The notes below the pieces were generated by a model. It ran no database searches. It was not told where the DNA came from and was given only the letters and a program-made list of their open reading frames with translations. Of a stretch of DNA of 64,000 nucleotides, positions 1 to 13,925 are shown in pieces. How positions within the stretch are numbered: position 1 is the first letter of the stretch; each line of letters starts with the position of its first letter. The position numbers were made by a program, and so were the translations under genes. The stretch comes from Psettodes erumei (Eukaryota; Chordata; Actinopteri; Pleuronectiformes; Psettodidae), in contig JAFBJZ010000449.1 of the NCBI GenBank assembly GCA_016785225.1, forward strand, positions 682,001 to 746,000. The letters run 5' to 3'.

Positions 1-3000
1 GTAGACCTCATTGAGACAACAGTAAAGTAAAGAAGGCCACAGCACTCTCTACTTCAAAATTTTCTCTGCTAAACTCCTGCATAGTTTGCCTCTCAGCCCG
101 TCTCTCTCGCTCTCCAGCAGAACAGTGGCACAGTATTAGGCGTCAAATGCTCTGCAGCTTATCTCAGCATTGTGAGGCAAGTGGAGGGTTTTATAACAGA
201 AGAGATTTAATAAAAAGCACAACGTTTTGATGACTTTGCTTCAGCATCTCCTTTTGTGCACAGCATCTGTTGTGTATTTGTGTGTATGTGTGTGTGTCAG
301 AATCAGCAGTCTTTTAAGTTTCAGCCGCATTATAAATGTCAGGGCCCAGTCCTTAGATCTTCTTTGACACATAAAAACTGCTGTGAAAGGCAGAATGAAA
401 GCTGTTGATAGTATTGTAGGAGCTTGATTATTTTATAAAAGGGGCTCCTCCAAAGATTTCACATGTCAGATTACTCGTCACATGAAAACTGTTGGATGAT
501 CTTTTTCAAACCAAAGAAATAACCCCTAATTTGGTCTGTTGCCAGGCAGCTAATGAAAAATTGCGGATGTGAAGAATCCATCACTTTGTTTATCGATCAT
601 TGCACCATGTTAAACAAACTTATTTCACTGACTCACTAGTCCCTAGAGGCAAAGCTTAAGCCATAACATCTGCTGAAATGTGCTGCAGGAATCTGGCTTA
701 TGGATATTTATAATATGTTAATAATAGCATGAGTTAGTAAATATGCTGCAATATGTACACTATATTTTTAAGCAAGGACAAAATCCTTAATAAAGCATTG
801 TGAGTCCTGCTTTTTTGTAAAGACAGCATTAAAAAAACCCATAAAGAGCCAAAGGCATGCAGTTTTTCTGACTCTGTCTTCGTTTCTGATCATTTCTTAT
901 GCCTCACTGCACCGTGTTAAACAATGGGTTTGGTCATTTCAAGGAACCAACTCACTTGTCCCTGGAGGCATAGCAACTGCCATAATATCCACTGAAATAT
1001 GCTGCAGGAAGGCTTATTATAGAGTAATAACCATTCTGCAGCGGTAGAGTTACTGCACAAAATAAAGCAATGAATGTACATTTTCTGCAATGTTTTCCAT
1101 TTTTCAAAGAAAAATGAGGAGATCATTACAGGCTGAAGTTCTATTCTGATTATGGCGCTCTTTGTTCTCAGCCTGAATAGCGATCTTTTGATTTGGCTCA
1201 GATGAATGCTGTACCCTTGCTACAACAAACCCATACAATTTCAGATGATAAAGTTTTTGAGTAAAGCTTTATGACAGACTCGTTGACCTCATCATCCTTC
1301 GCTCGCTATCTCACTTATTCCCTTGCACACACCTGCTAACAAGCATAGTGACACACAATGTGCCAATGCTGTATTAATGCTCCCTCCTTTGTTCCTTTCC
1401 CTGTCCACCTTTATCGCTCTGCCATTTTATAAGTCTCCATCATCTCAGGGGTCCCAGAATGCCCATAGCCCCATTCTGCAGAATGGTCAATTGCTCAACT
1501 CCTGTCTGACTTTGCTGTGATAAAATGTCCCCTGTGTGTAGGTGAGTGTTTTGTATACAGCCAAGAGCGTGAGCCATGAAAAAAGAGAGGGAATAATGTC
1601 GTGAGGGAGGTGTGTCTATGCTTTGTGGTCTTTGTGTGCAGTTGTCCCTCTATCTGAATTGCCTGCAGCTTCAAAAATGGACACAATAACTCCCCTTTGG
1701 ACAGCAGGGGATGCCAATGAGGAGCACTGACAGCCGGGGACATCCTTCTCTTCAAATCCTGGCAGCACATTTTGTCCTGACCTTTTTGCTTTGGCAGTCA
1801 ACCATTATTTTCAACCTCTGTCCATCCACCTATCATCTTTGCTTTTCCTATTAAACTGTAAAGAAGCGTGTGACTGTGGATTTTAAATTTGAGCCCAGTG
1901 ACCTTACCTTATAGCCGCACCAGCCAGTGTCAGCTTGTTATGGCATGCCTCATTGTGTAAAAACTAGAGCCAAATACAAGTACCCAAATACAAGCGGGCA
2001 TCTGTTGCCCTCACATTCAGAGGTAGTAGAGAGGGCAGAGTATGAGCTGTAAATCTGTCGTGCAAATGGAGGGAAGAATTAATAGTTTGCTTCACCCTGC
2101 AGTGCGTGGTAGATAACAGAAGATTAATATTAGCCTCTATGTGACCTTTTAAATACAAATTATCCCTGTCTTTATCAGTTATATTTTGCTAGCTGGACCA
2201 CAACAGTAGGGCCAGCCCTATAATCACTGGGCGATGATGTTATCTGTGGCTTTCTGTTTTCCAATACACTACTATACTCCAGTTTTACAACGCATCTCAT
2301 TTTTCCCCACAAATATAGTTTAAGAGATGATGGTTTGTTTTTCCCTGAGGTTTAATATGCCTGATATTATGTTTCATAAAAATGTTTCTTCTGATATTAT
2401 TTCAGGAAAGATGGGTGTTAGGAGTGTTTAAAAAAAACTAGAGACAGCTCATAACGATTTTGAGTGAATTACATCTCTGAGGATTAAATCTCAGCGCCCA
2501 CTCAAACATAGCCATGAATGTGTATTGCCTGTGCACAGCTTGCTGCCATGTTGTGCATCTGGGGTTGCTGTCAGATCATCCTTGTGCGTTTAACTTTATT
2601 CACGCCACAAGCTAGTACAACATGCAGGTAAATAAGTGCAGGAGCAGGTATTAAAACAAGAGTGTTGCATTTATCCTCCAGACCTGCCTTAACTACCAGG
2701 CATGCAAACACAGCATTTAATGGGTACAGGTTGTTCCCTAGTGTACCCTGTGAAGAGACATTAGGTGTCCCGTGCGTGGGTGACACTGTCAGGTTCAGCA
2801 TACATCATGGGGGTAGAGTCCTTGCCCTGACAGCTCGCCGACAGCCTTGCAATGGTAGTCAACAAGGAAATGTGTGGAGAGGAGGAGGAGTAGGAGACGT
2901 GAAAAACTGCTGACAAGGCAACGTGCTCTGCTGTCGTGTCGCTCGTGGTAATGAGTGACGGGGATAACAGCGAGTGAGGAGGAGCGAAGGAAAAAAGGAT

Positions 3001-3658
3001 GGAGTGTGGTCAAGGCTTAGATTAGAGATTGGAGAAGGAAGACAAGGGCAAAAATGAGATTAAGGATGTGCTTTTTTCCATCTGTTAAAAGAGATATCTT
3101 CCCAAAGTGTAATATATATTTCTGTAACAATCATATGTGGGTGTCAGAAATGAGGACCAAGTATTTACAATAACAAAGACTTATATGAGGAAGATATATC
3201 TGTTAAAAGCCTCTTCCCTTCCTCATTAAAATAACTAAAATAAATGATGCATCTCCAGACCAGTGATTGCTGGTGAAATGTCTCAGCCCTTTTTATTCCG
3301 TCATGATTTTGTGCACCGTGTGCGGCGTTACCATGACTTCAACTCTCTGTATGTGTTTTATTTTTATTTTTTTGGAGTGAGTCATCCTTGCAGTGCGCAT
3401 GCCAGGCTGTGTCATTCTTCACCTGCTCCAGCCTTGTTTTGAAGAGGTGATGGGCTCAAAATGAGTTACTTGTTAAAGCAGGCAGGCAGCGCCAGTCCAG
3501 CACAGATTTTGCCCCTTTATGTTGAATAGAACCATCATGAAACGTTGAAGATAAAAGACTCCTTGGAGAAAAAGAAGCAGAAAAAAGTGTCAGTGACTCG
3601 TGATCATTCAAAGTTAATGTAGTTTCTCCTTGCAGAACTTTGATTTGACCATTTAATG

Positions 3659-3870
3659 CAGGGGTGTCGAACTCATTTTATGTCAGGGGCCACATACTGC
3701 CAAATTTAATCTAAAGTGGGCCAGACCAGTAAAATCATGGCACAATGGCAAAATTGCAGACTTTTCTGACTTTTTCTTTTTTTTACACTTTGCAAAATCA
3801 TCTTGCTCGTCACTCATCGCTGGTTGCTCGTCAATCTTATGGCCTGCGGGCCATGAGTTTGACACCCCTG
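3659..3870. mobile_element. hAT-like MITE with terminal inverted repeats and 8-bp target-site duplication
   Basis: The element is 212 bp. It begins CAGGGGTGTCGAACTCAT and ends ATGAGTTTGACACCCCTG; the ends are inverted complements with one mismatch over 18 bp. It is flanked on both sides by the identical octamer ATTTAATG (3651-3658 and 3871-3878), the target-duplication size of hAT transposons. The interior has the 'GGGGCCACATA' and 'GTGGGCCAGACCAGTAAAAT' phrases common in a hAT-derived repeat found in many fish genomes. There is no transposase coding. The perfect duplication suggests a fairly recent insertion, although the interior has decayed. Confidence 0.9.
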
Positions 3871-5224
3871 ATTTAATGTGAAGGACATTGTCCATAAGTG
3901 AAGTCAGATCTGTTGAGATTTTGTTGCAGACGGGGGTCCTTCTCTTTTGGACTCCACTCCTTCACCTCAATTGGTAACCATAAAACGCACCATTAGTGTG
4001 CTTCTACAGTAGCCCGCTCTGTCCATTTTTGAGATAAACCTGCCTTGACATTGCCAACCAGTTTGGTCGCTCTCTAACGGCCTACAGTGTCAGGGGGAAA
4101 AAAATTAAACATGAAAGTCCACAAAGGCGTGGACGGGCTCTCACACTGGTTGAAAAACCTGTCACATTTCACTGAGATTTAATTGAATTTTCGCCTTGCT
4201 CTTATCGGCCCTCGTGATGGGATAGCATCTCACCACTTTCTGGTGGAGTCAAAGGAAATGCAATGCCGGCCCCTGCCTGGCTTAACTTTACTTTTTGCCA
4301 TAGGATGAACACAGCGAAACATTTTTTTGCCCTTACCTTGAAAGCAATTTCACCGATGAGGGGAGACTGATTCAGAGTGTGTGTGTGTGTGTGTCTGAGA
4401 ACAGTGACAGGTAATGGAGAACGTGCCAAAGAGTGAATAGTGTTCCTGATGGCAGACCATGCCTCTCCTGCCTCGGCTCCGTCGTTACAATAAACATCCT
4501 CCTCTCTGTAGCCGCCAGAACGCTGGTGACAAATAAACCCTGTAGGAAAGGACATAAATAACTTCACACTGTAAGTCTGTGCACATAATCTGGAGACTGT
4601 CTCCTCCAGAAAAATCGCCAGCGTTAGTCGTTTGTTCAAGCAGTTTCAAATGACCCCTGTTTACATTCGCTGCCAAGGTTGGGGGTGCTGTGGTGTTCTT
4701 ACAGTGCAGAGAATTAAAAGGATGAGGGACCTGAACTAGCGGTGGGCCAAGGATATTTTTGACTGATGACCAAGAGATACCAGAATTTTCATTTTTTCAC
4801 ATTTTCAAAAACCTCTTAGAATGGTTGTAGTGTTATCAATTTAGAGATTGGCAGATTTAGCATCACCTGCCTTTAGCTTCAAATTACCATGGCCAGGAGA
4901 GCAGAGAACGATCCTCTCATCAAATTTGGCAAAGCGAGTTTCCTTATAACCAGGTGATGTAGCTCAGCTAGCACACACATGTGGTGGTTTCTGACACTTA
5001 TAGCAAAAATGATTTGCGTTTTAGTTTGCCTTTGTGGTTTTACTTATGTGTGCTCATGGACAAATCTGAGAAAAAAAACAAACGATGTAGACTTTCCCTT
5101 GAGCTCAGGCATCCCCCACTGTCCCTGAGACGCAGCACATTTGCACCAAACATTTGTAATAGGAGGCTGGTTCAGAAGGCAGCAGTTAAGTTACGACAGT
5201 GGTGTAGCAGTAGGATTTAGGGAG

Positions 5225-5560
5225 ATAAAATGAACAGCAAATTTTTCCACAGACCCCCTTGTGTTAGTGTCACAAACCAGCCCCAGATCATGACAAAACA
5301 AAGGAGGGAGAACACACAGGTTGTCAATCAATACTGGAGTATTTATATATATGGTATAAGTACCAAAAAAATCATTACCAAAACTACAAACAGACAAGTG
5401 ATAAACCCAGAATAAGTGATAAACTGCTGTAACAAAAGAACAAACCAGAACCCAGGGAAACGTGGGAGCTGAGAGAGTCAAACTCAGGCAGCCAGTTAAA
5501 TAAACTCTCCAGGCCGGCAACCAAGGTGAACAACATCTCACTGATGATCTCAACTCCACT
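5225..5560 (+). repeat. Interspersed repeat, copy 1 of a pair with 11205-11325
   Basis: The stretch at about 5288-5330 (ATCATGACAAAACAAAGGAG onward) and the one at about 5525-5550 (CATCTCACTGATGATCT) recur in the same order near 11250-11322. Here they are separated by about 200 bp of A-rich sequence that the other copy lacks. The family is not named with confidence. It may be a non-autonomous retroelement. Confidence 0.65.
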
Positions 5561-5941
5561 GCCACTTCCTGTAGGACGGGCAGAAAAGGATGGGGTCATC
5601 ACAGTTAGTGGTATGTAAATTTTGGCCAAACAGTATATGATTGGTTGTTATACTTTGCATGTGACCAGAAAACAACTGCCATATCTGCCTAAACTAAAAA
5701 TATATTTGAACTGTGTAAATATGTTGTATCATGTTCGAGTTGTTATGTTGTTGTTTTATCCCTGTGTATGGCTTTATGGAGTGTACATAGAGGCTGTGTG
5801 TGTGGTATTATGGAACAGCTTTATCTAATACAGTATGTGTGAATGTTTGTCTCATGGTCCCCCTGTTTTATTGTTTGACAAGTCTTGAGCCCCCACTGTG
5901 TTTGGCTGAATTAGGTGTAACCCACTGTGCTGCGCTGAGAC

Positions 5942-5961
5942 TGTGTGTGTGTGTGTGTGTT
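5942..5961 (+). repeat. (TG)n microsatellite
   Basis: Ten uninterrupted TG units in intronic or upstream sequence. A similar shorter run is at about 4376-4394. Confidence 0.9.
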
Positions 5962-8900
5962 TGTGAGTATTGAAGCCTACTCTGGTGTAATACACTGAAG
6001 AGCTTACAGTGTGTTTTATCAGATGCCAACTGTGCTGTCTTGTCCCTTTATCTCCTCTTCAAACATGGATCGAGCAGATCATCCCGTATGTGGGGTAGCT
6101 TTCACCCCAACATTGTCATGTATACTTCCTTCACTGTTAGAAAAGTGTGTATGTGAGTGTTAATTTGGGTGAATTGCAGTGTAGGACAGTGGATTGATGT
6201 TTTAACTTTCTGTTGTGCTGGCACTATGTTAACATAACACTACTAACTAACACTACCTAACATAACACTGCTACTATCAGATTTTACCATGAATATCACA
6301 GTATATTGTTGCCCTCCGCAGCCAAAATAAATGGCTTACAGCCAATATACTGTACTTAATTTATTGGTTGACTTTGTGCAGCATAGTTGAGGACAGCAGA
6401 TCCCAACGTAAAATAGAGAAAGGGAAGAGAAACTTGGAAAATTATACAGTTACATTGCCTATCCCGACCAGAAGATTAATTATTTATAATTAATTAATTT
6501 AGGGTAATCACAGGCTTAAAACTGCACTAATCAATATCTGTCTAGTTAAAATGGGTCAAAAGACTGTGTGTCCAGAGAAAAGACAAACCCACAAAGACTC
6601 CTCATCCTACTCTGCCATCTGCAGAGCAGTTTAGCGTTTTTCAGCTCATTGTTTTGCTTGTATGGCCTTAAATTTGCCAGGTGTCCCGAAACTAACCTTT
6701 AAATGTGAGACTCAGGAACATCACTGCAGTTGATGTGTATTTCAGCCCTGACATCACTTTTGTTTAAACCACTGTGGAAATTTGTCTATTTCCATTCCCT
6801 GCACTTTTGCACATCTATCTTTTTTTAAGGGGTGGGGGGTATTATCTCTTTGACAGTTCATTTCAGAACTGTATTGACAATCCTCTCAAAGCTCATCTTC
6901 ATACAGCAAAGTCATTCTCCAACACCAGGGAAATATCTCATTCCTAGCATCTTGTTTGATGTTAATATTTTGGCTGTCGCACCACCACACAGAGCAGTTT
7001 CATTTTCATTTCGTTTGCATTCTCGGATGACATGTCTGAGCCTTTCTGTTTCATTTTACAAATATGTTTCTTTTGCGCCGGAAGACGTGTCATCCTTTCT
7101 CTGTCCCATTCTGAAATATTACAGTGAGTCCATGGATATGCTTAAGCAACTTCCAGCAGACATCACACATTCCCTCTCTCATCCTGGATGTAATGAAAGT
7201 CTGAATGTATCTCCATGTAAGGAGCTACGTCTGATTTGCCTTGATTGTGTGAAAACTCCCTTCCATTGGTTGAATCTTTACTTCATTTAATCTTTAGCAG
7301 CTTTACACTACTTCCTCTTTGCTACCTGTTTAATTACATACTGCTGGATATTGTCATGACTTTCTTTTATGGCAACTTTTTTTTTTATTGTTAGTGAGTT
7401 TGATTTTACAGTGAGTTAAAACTCACCTTGTCCTTTCACAGCAGTGGCTTTTTCAACTCTTTTGTCTCACTTAAACATTTCTATTCTAACCCTCTTCTGC
7501 ATCCAGCTGTGACATGTGCCAAAAGTGGGGTCGACAGCTGACACTTTGATCATAACCACTCTGCAGTGAATTACATCAAATCACATATTACACAAGCTGA
7601 GTCATCTGACACTTGTAATATCATATTACCCCTTTACCCTTTTAACACAGATTAACACGGCTGTGGTAGGGACCACTGTTTCCTTCCTCTCCTTTAAGAC
7701 TCTTAGACAACAGGCTACTCTTCATTACTTCTGCAAGGTCAGCTTTTATTTTCAAATTCAGCACAAAACTTAAAACTTGGTGGTAGTTCACTCTTTTCCG
7801 CATGAATATGTAAATGTCAAAAAGACATTTGTTAGTCTAAGCAATGATTTCATAACTGAACCAAGTCACCAAATACACCCTCAGTGTGAATAATAGCTTA
7901 AATAGCTGCAAAATTTAGTTTAATACATTGCATATGCATATCTAAAACAAAATAGTGATTCTTTCCACAGATATGTGTTCAGATGTGTGTTCTGCGTTGC
8001 TTAAAAGAGCCAAATTCAAACAAGAGATTTGTGCATTGGTAAATTTCCTGAGGACATTTTCAAATAAGAGAAAGAGGGAGAGAGAGCCAAATCAGGAAGA
8101 AACACAGTAATTTCCCCCTGACATGCCACATAATAGGCAATTAGCTTGTGAAATCACCAGGGTAGAGGGACGGCTCAATTGTTTGTTCCACTCACAACGA
8201 GGCGAAGCAGCAGCTGAATCCTTTCTCGAGGCATTGTTGTTTTGAACGCATCCTCTCTCTTCTCCCTCTCTGACAGGCGGCCATAAAAAGCTGCTTTTGC
8301 CATGGGATATAAAAATAGCGTGTTGACTCTTATGTGTAACAGCATGTGAATAAGAAGCAGGAAAGGAAGCAAGACCAAGGGCAATGACAATCTACGGGAG
8401 GCTATAGGTGCTGGAGACACTGAACCTGGCACTGCAACAGGAGGTACTCAGGCAGAACAACCATGACTGGTCTGCTTTCAAGACGGTCAATTCAAGGTTT
8501 TTAATAAATTAAATTAATGTCTTATTACTGTAGAGTAGTACTGGTATGATACATGAGCTGTCACAAAAAACGACGCCCAACTCCTTATATATTGCTTCTA
8601 TGCAGGTTGTGTGGACTGGCCATGTGAATGGGGGCCTGACTTCATGAATCTGGTGACCTTGGACAAACTTAAAAAAAAAAAAAAAAGAGGCAGGAGTCTG
8701 TCAGGGATGAGTTGTGAATTCACTTGGACTTTAGCCTTCGGACTTCATTTCAATGTCTTGAAATCTAAGTGTGCTGCCAAGCAACTTTTTGTTTTTCTCC
8801 ACACAACAGATAATACAACACATCCAACAGCAGCCAGTCACATTTGGAACAAAAGGTGCATTTGATAGTGCACACCAGTAGACAGACAAGAGATAGGATT

Positions 8901-8984
8901 ATCAGATTATGATGTTAAGACTGTTCTGCAGCAAGGAATAGGAATAAGATACCAAGGCGCACCTGATAATGCTGTTTTCAGCCT

Positions 8985-9200
8985 CGTTAGGAGCATGGAT
9001 CTTGGGATGTCTAGCAGGCAGTCCAAGGCTTGGATCAAAACTGAAATATCTCTGGACCCCAGACAGTGCATCCTCATCACTTTGGTGATCCCCTGATTTA
9101 TCTCAACATCTATTGTTTGGATTGCCATGAAATTTGGAACTGGAGTTTGTGTTCCCCTTAAGCGGTCCCTTGACTTTTTATTTAGCAAATTCAACAAGAA
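8985..9200 (+). repeat. Fragment of a percomorph-type interspersed repeat
   Basis: The phrases ACTTTGGTGATCCCCTGA, GGATTGCCATGAAATTTGG and CAGTGCATCCTCATCACTTT are, from memory, characteristic of a repeat widespread in spiny-rayed fish genomes. A more diverged copy of the same family is at about 44960-45490. There is no coding potential. Confidence 0.55.
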
Positions 9201-11204
9201 TTTTTTTAAAAGCAATAAAATTGGTGAAGGGTGTATAATAACTTGGTATTCATAACCAAGACTTAAGACTTACTTTACTACAAGCAATATAGTAGTACAG
9301 TAGTAACATGTTTTTCACAAGGAAGGGTTGATACCCAAAATCATCAGCTTTATGCATGCTATTCTGTGACACTGAATGATGTTGTGTCTGTTTTCCATCC
9401 CTGAAGTCCTGGCCTGTGTATATATCGCTATACTTGCAGTGTCTTAGCTATACATCTACGATGCACTTTCTCTCTGCTATCGTCTCTCTCTTTCTCTCTC
9501 TTTTCCTCTCTGTCTGTTTCAGGCTCACTCTCTCCATTTTACCCACATCCTAGGGCAACGGCTTTTGAAGCGCTTCAATTTGAAATCCTATCTTGCATAT
9601 TTCACGAGCCCAACCTGTTTTTGCCGTCGTGCTCTGTTGTTGCTGGAAAGATGTTTCATTGACATTGCATGGGGAACGCCTGTGGTTATGCTGTTCTGTG
9701 TGTGTGTATACTTGCAATAGTGTATGAACAAGCAGTTTGTCCCTGAACCCTTTTGGGCGAATATCCTCGTTCAGTCTTGAAATTCAACACAATAAATAGA
9801 AACCGTGCCTTTTAACAGCAGGAGGTGAGAAACTGTTTCTGCCATGTCTAGTTTTGTAATCTCACCTCAACCTTCCCACCCTGTGATACCAATCATTGGC
9901 CCTCCATAAAAGAACAGAGTGCCTGCATAGAATTTTAAGAAGAGCCAAAATCTGAGTCTCTGCTTTTCAGAGACATAAACCAGTCGACATTGATCCCAGT
10001 CCTCTTCAGTCAACTCCCAGTGCACCGAATATATAGATTGTAGATAAAAATACAGAATTACAAACTGCCTCTCCTTTATCCCAGGTTTCTTGTTAAATAG
10101 CGCTGTTTACGAGCTATATTGCCCACCCAAGTGAGCAGAGTATTGATTGACATCTCCATAACCAATTCATCATTTCAAGATTGATCACAGGAGGTGAGCA
10201 GAAAGCACAAAGGGGATGCCACCTTCCATGCATCACTGGTTGTCCACTCAAGGTGAATCTCATAGGATGTTTGGTATAGTATTTGTTATCCTTTAAAATA
10301 GGACTTTATCCTCATTCTTCCAGTTTTTTGACGAGAGACCATAATTCTATTTCCCACTAATCGTTTGTAATAGGACAAACAACTTTTATGATTGTTTCAA
10401 GTGACATTTCCTCTTGCATGCCTAATGCAGATGCTCTAACTTTTAGCTTTTGAGCTTTTAGAACATTTTTCCCGAGTAAGAGCGTTGTCTCTGTGTCTCT
10501 AGTCACCCTCACACTTTTCCTCATCTCCTCATCCCTACTTCAACACACTTCCCACAACTGCAGCAGTCATATACCACACAGCAGACAGTTCACACTCCTT
10601 GCTCACACTCAGGGTCACTCAGTGAAGTCCTGTGACCGACCGCACCAACGTTTTACTTTTTTATGACACGACATAAGTGAATGTCAGTGGAGTGTCCCTT
10701 CCTAAACTGCCGTAAATAGGCTTGAGTGTTCACTCGGAGGTTAACAGGAGGTGAGGTCGCAGATTAGCGAGAGCGAGAAGGAGAGAATTACTATACGTGC
10801 TCTTTTTGATCGCTTACAATGAGGAAAAAAATTACTCAACTTGACCCAGTGATTAGAGAGAGCTGGTCTTTTCTGATGCTAATTTGCTCAAGGCTGACGT
10901 TGTGCATTTTAATAGTCTGTGTTTCTTTATCGGGGGTGAAGAGTTTTTTTTAATGAACTGGAATGAAAGTGATTTGCAGCCTGAAAAGAAATGGGTGACA
11001 GTGCAGAACTGAACTTGTGTCACTTTCAGGGCAGCTGAGTTTTATTGTATCTGAAGTTCTCTTGTGGCCTGGAAATGCAACAGTGTGATATTGAAGTGAA
11101 TAAGCTATAATGCACTTTTTTTTCCTTCTGGCCTGTGGCTTTTATTTCTTGTCCAAGGCTGTCAAGAGGGTATGATTTTCTCTTCAGGTGCAAGGTCCTG
11201 GGTT

Positions 11205-11325
11205 CAGATCCTGGACGAGCTCCCATTTTATCATGAACCAAACCCAAAATCATGACAAAACAAAGGAGGGAGAACACACAAGTTGTCAGTCAAAGGTGAA
11301 CGACATCTCACTGATGATCTTGTCA
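11205..11325 (+). repeat. Interspersed repeat, copy 2 (internally deleted), with tRNA-like B-box phrase
   Basis: This copy shares ATCATGACAAAACAAAGGAG with the copy near 5288 and continues through GAACACACAAGTTGTCAGTC. It then passes directly to GGTGAACGACATCTCACTGA. Just upstream, GGTTCAGATCC at about 11204-11214 is one mismatch from a pol III B box (GGTTCRANYCC), which suggests a tRNA-derived SINE head. No complete A box was confirmed. Confidence 0.55.
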
Positions 11326-13734
11326 TCCCACTTGTTTTAAAAAATAATGTTGCATGATAACATGGGTTTTGTAAGAAAAACCCAAAAAACACAGAGATAT
11401 TCAAAACTTCTGTTCACAATCTTTTCCTCTGTTGTCCCCCTCACAGTCTGAATCCTCTGCTGTGCATGTGCACTAAGTCATGTTTGTCCCGCTTGCAGAG
11501 ACTGTGATGAATTACAAATACACTCGGCTGACATATCCCACTAATTTATCCCATATATTACCATCCCCATGCAACGGAGGAAAGAAATATGTTTATTTAT
11601 GCAGAGGCTTGTGCTCTTCAGTCTGCCCTTGTGTTCTACCCTGATGAACTGATTAATTCTGAATGAGGGCTATGAGAAACAGATATAGGGGAAGCGGGGA
11701 GGGAAGAGGGAGTTGGCGTAACTGACAAGGCGACCAATTCCTGCTGATTTTAAAAGAGGAATGATTTTGAAAGGGCAGAAAACAGAAAAGAAAGTGAAAT
11801 AATTTCTCTTTGGTTACAAATATTTCAATGTAAACATGTATATGGGAGAAACATTGAAAGACTACCACTTTCTCGAGCAAGAAATAGCAGTGAATGGTTT
11901 CTTCGGGGATCTCACTGACTATGACTTCTGCTGATGCAGTTTTCCTCACATAATGCCCTCTTCAGCAACTCCTTGGCTGCAGTCCACCAGAGGACAGACC
12001 CTCTGAACCCCACTGGCCACACGGGCCGATATCTCATCACTGCTGCTGCTGCCGCACACCTCCACAGTGACGATGCAGCAAAAAGCTGTGCGATCAAGGT
12101 TAATGAAAGTCGAAGCAGCCCACAGCGCCCAAGTTCACGCTGATAAAAGCACAGTCGGTTGGACCTCCTGCATAAAGATTGTGGTTTCATGTTTGATCTC
12201 CCAACCCTGCATGCTGTGCAACAGATGCTCAGTGGCTGTGGTCAGCACTGGGACTGGATATTATTAGTATTTGACACGCACATGTCCTGCAGCCCCTTGT
12301 TGGGGCAGTTGTTGTGAAAATGTGCTTTTAGTCCACTTATGTAACTGAATAAAATTTGGAAAAAAAGTCTATCCAGCTTTCTGTAACCATCATGGCACAA
12401 AGTTGAGGCCAAAGCAGTGGATATTTCTCCCCTAATGGCTGCTAATGTGAAAACAGATTTAGGGTTGTAATGTTTTTTTCATTTTCATTTTATTCTTAAG
12501 GGAAGACATGATCAGTTTTATTGTTTTTATCACCATTCATGGTTCTAACAAATAGCCACAATGTTGTTAAATGATAAACTGATATCCTTGTCTTGAAACT
12601 ATCCCTTTAGAAACATGTGGTTTACAACAACGACACTACTTCCAAGGTTTCTATAGTCTTTGATGCTTCATGCCAGAAGAACTGAACAATGTCCCTGTCA
12701 GATGTCTCTGCTGCCCTTTCTGCAGCAGACGTAATGGATAAGAATTAAGAGAGTGAGGCATCTTCAGAATGCATCTTCTTGATGTTTTTTTGCTCAGAAA
12801 GGGAGTGCAACTGCTTCCAAGCCACTCAGGAGGCTTTTTAGGGAGAAACTAAGGTGGTCACAAGACCAAAAAACTTTTGAGAGAGAGAGAGAGCAAGATA
12901 CTGCTGAGGACTGATTCTGAGGAAAACAGGAATTCTTATAACATGATTATTGTCAGTGTTTAATGCTCAAGATCGGCAGTAGCTGGAAGAAGTGATTGTG
13001 AAGGAGTCTGGTGTACTTTTCCATTTTCTGCTGTTTTATGCTTATGCTGCACTCCATTTTATTATTGTACTTCTAACCGCTGTACATTTATCAGACAGTT
13101 GTAATTATTAGTTACTTGTCAAATCAAAATCATATATTAATCATATAAAAAACATGTTGTTGAAGATGAAACCAGTGGTCGCCAACCTGTGTAACCATCA
13201 TTGCAACAAGAGATTGTAAGATTGTGAATTTACAGATGAAGTCCCTTTATGCTACTCACAGGATTTATGAAATAAATAAAGAAATAAATGAACGAATAAA
13301 TAATCAAGTCATTAAAATTAAACAGTGTTTGTGGTGGAGAGTGGGGGATGAATTCAGTAGTCTCACAGCCTGAGTCTGGTCATGTGGCAGCATTGTGAAG
13401 CAATGTTGAGCAGCAGAATGGAGGAGGTCTGAGTGCAATTCTAAACTGTCCAGGATTTGATTGTGAGGAAGTCCAATATACAACTGCAGAGGAACGGAGC
13501 CCATCAATTTCATGGGGGAGATTGTATTGAATGCTGAGCTGAAATCCTGAATGTCAGTGTGTGAAGACTGAGTTGAGGGTGGTGTAGATGGTTTCCTCTG
13601 TTACTCTGTTGGTTCTGAATGCAAATTTGTGAGGGTTCAAGTCCTATAGGCTGGGAACCGATGGATAAAACCACTCAACTGTATTTCAAGTAACTGGCTC
13701 CACCTTGACCAGCTACTCGAAAACAGTGTTGCTG

Positions 13735-13925
13735 ACGTGCTGATGCATCAGTATTAAGAAACTAGTGCCGTGATATATATAACAATGCACACAATACACA
13801 GTATCAGTTACAGGGGCCATATTCATGCAGAACAAGTACTTTTACTTTCGATATTTTAAATACATTTTGCTGATTAGGACTTTTACTCTGTTAAGTATTG
13901 TCACAATGGTACTCAAATTGACCTT
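13735..13925 (+). repeat. Fragment of a percomorph-type interspersed repeat
   Basis: GATGCATCAGTATTAAGAAA, then CAGGGGCCATATTCATGCAG, AAGTACTTTTACTTTCGATA and TACATTTTGCTGATTAGGAC follow one another in an order I associate with a common teleost repeat. The open frame over it is incidental. Confidence 0.5.

Noticed and set aside
4202..4639. 145-codon frame on the - strand
   Set aside because: It crosses a CA microsatellite, has no recognisable domain, and no exon-like borders match a gene. Considered chance.
6832..7290. 152-codon frame on the + strand
   Set aside because: Its composition looks like random translation of AT-rich sequence, with no recognisable domain and no supporting splice sites.
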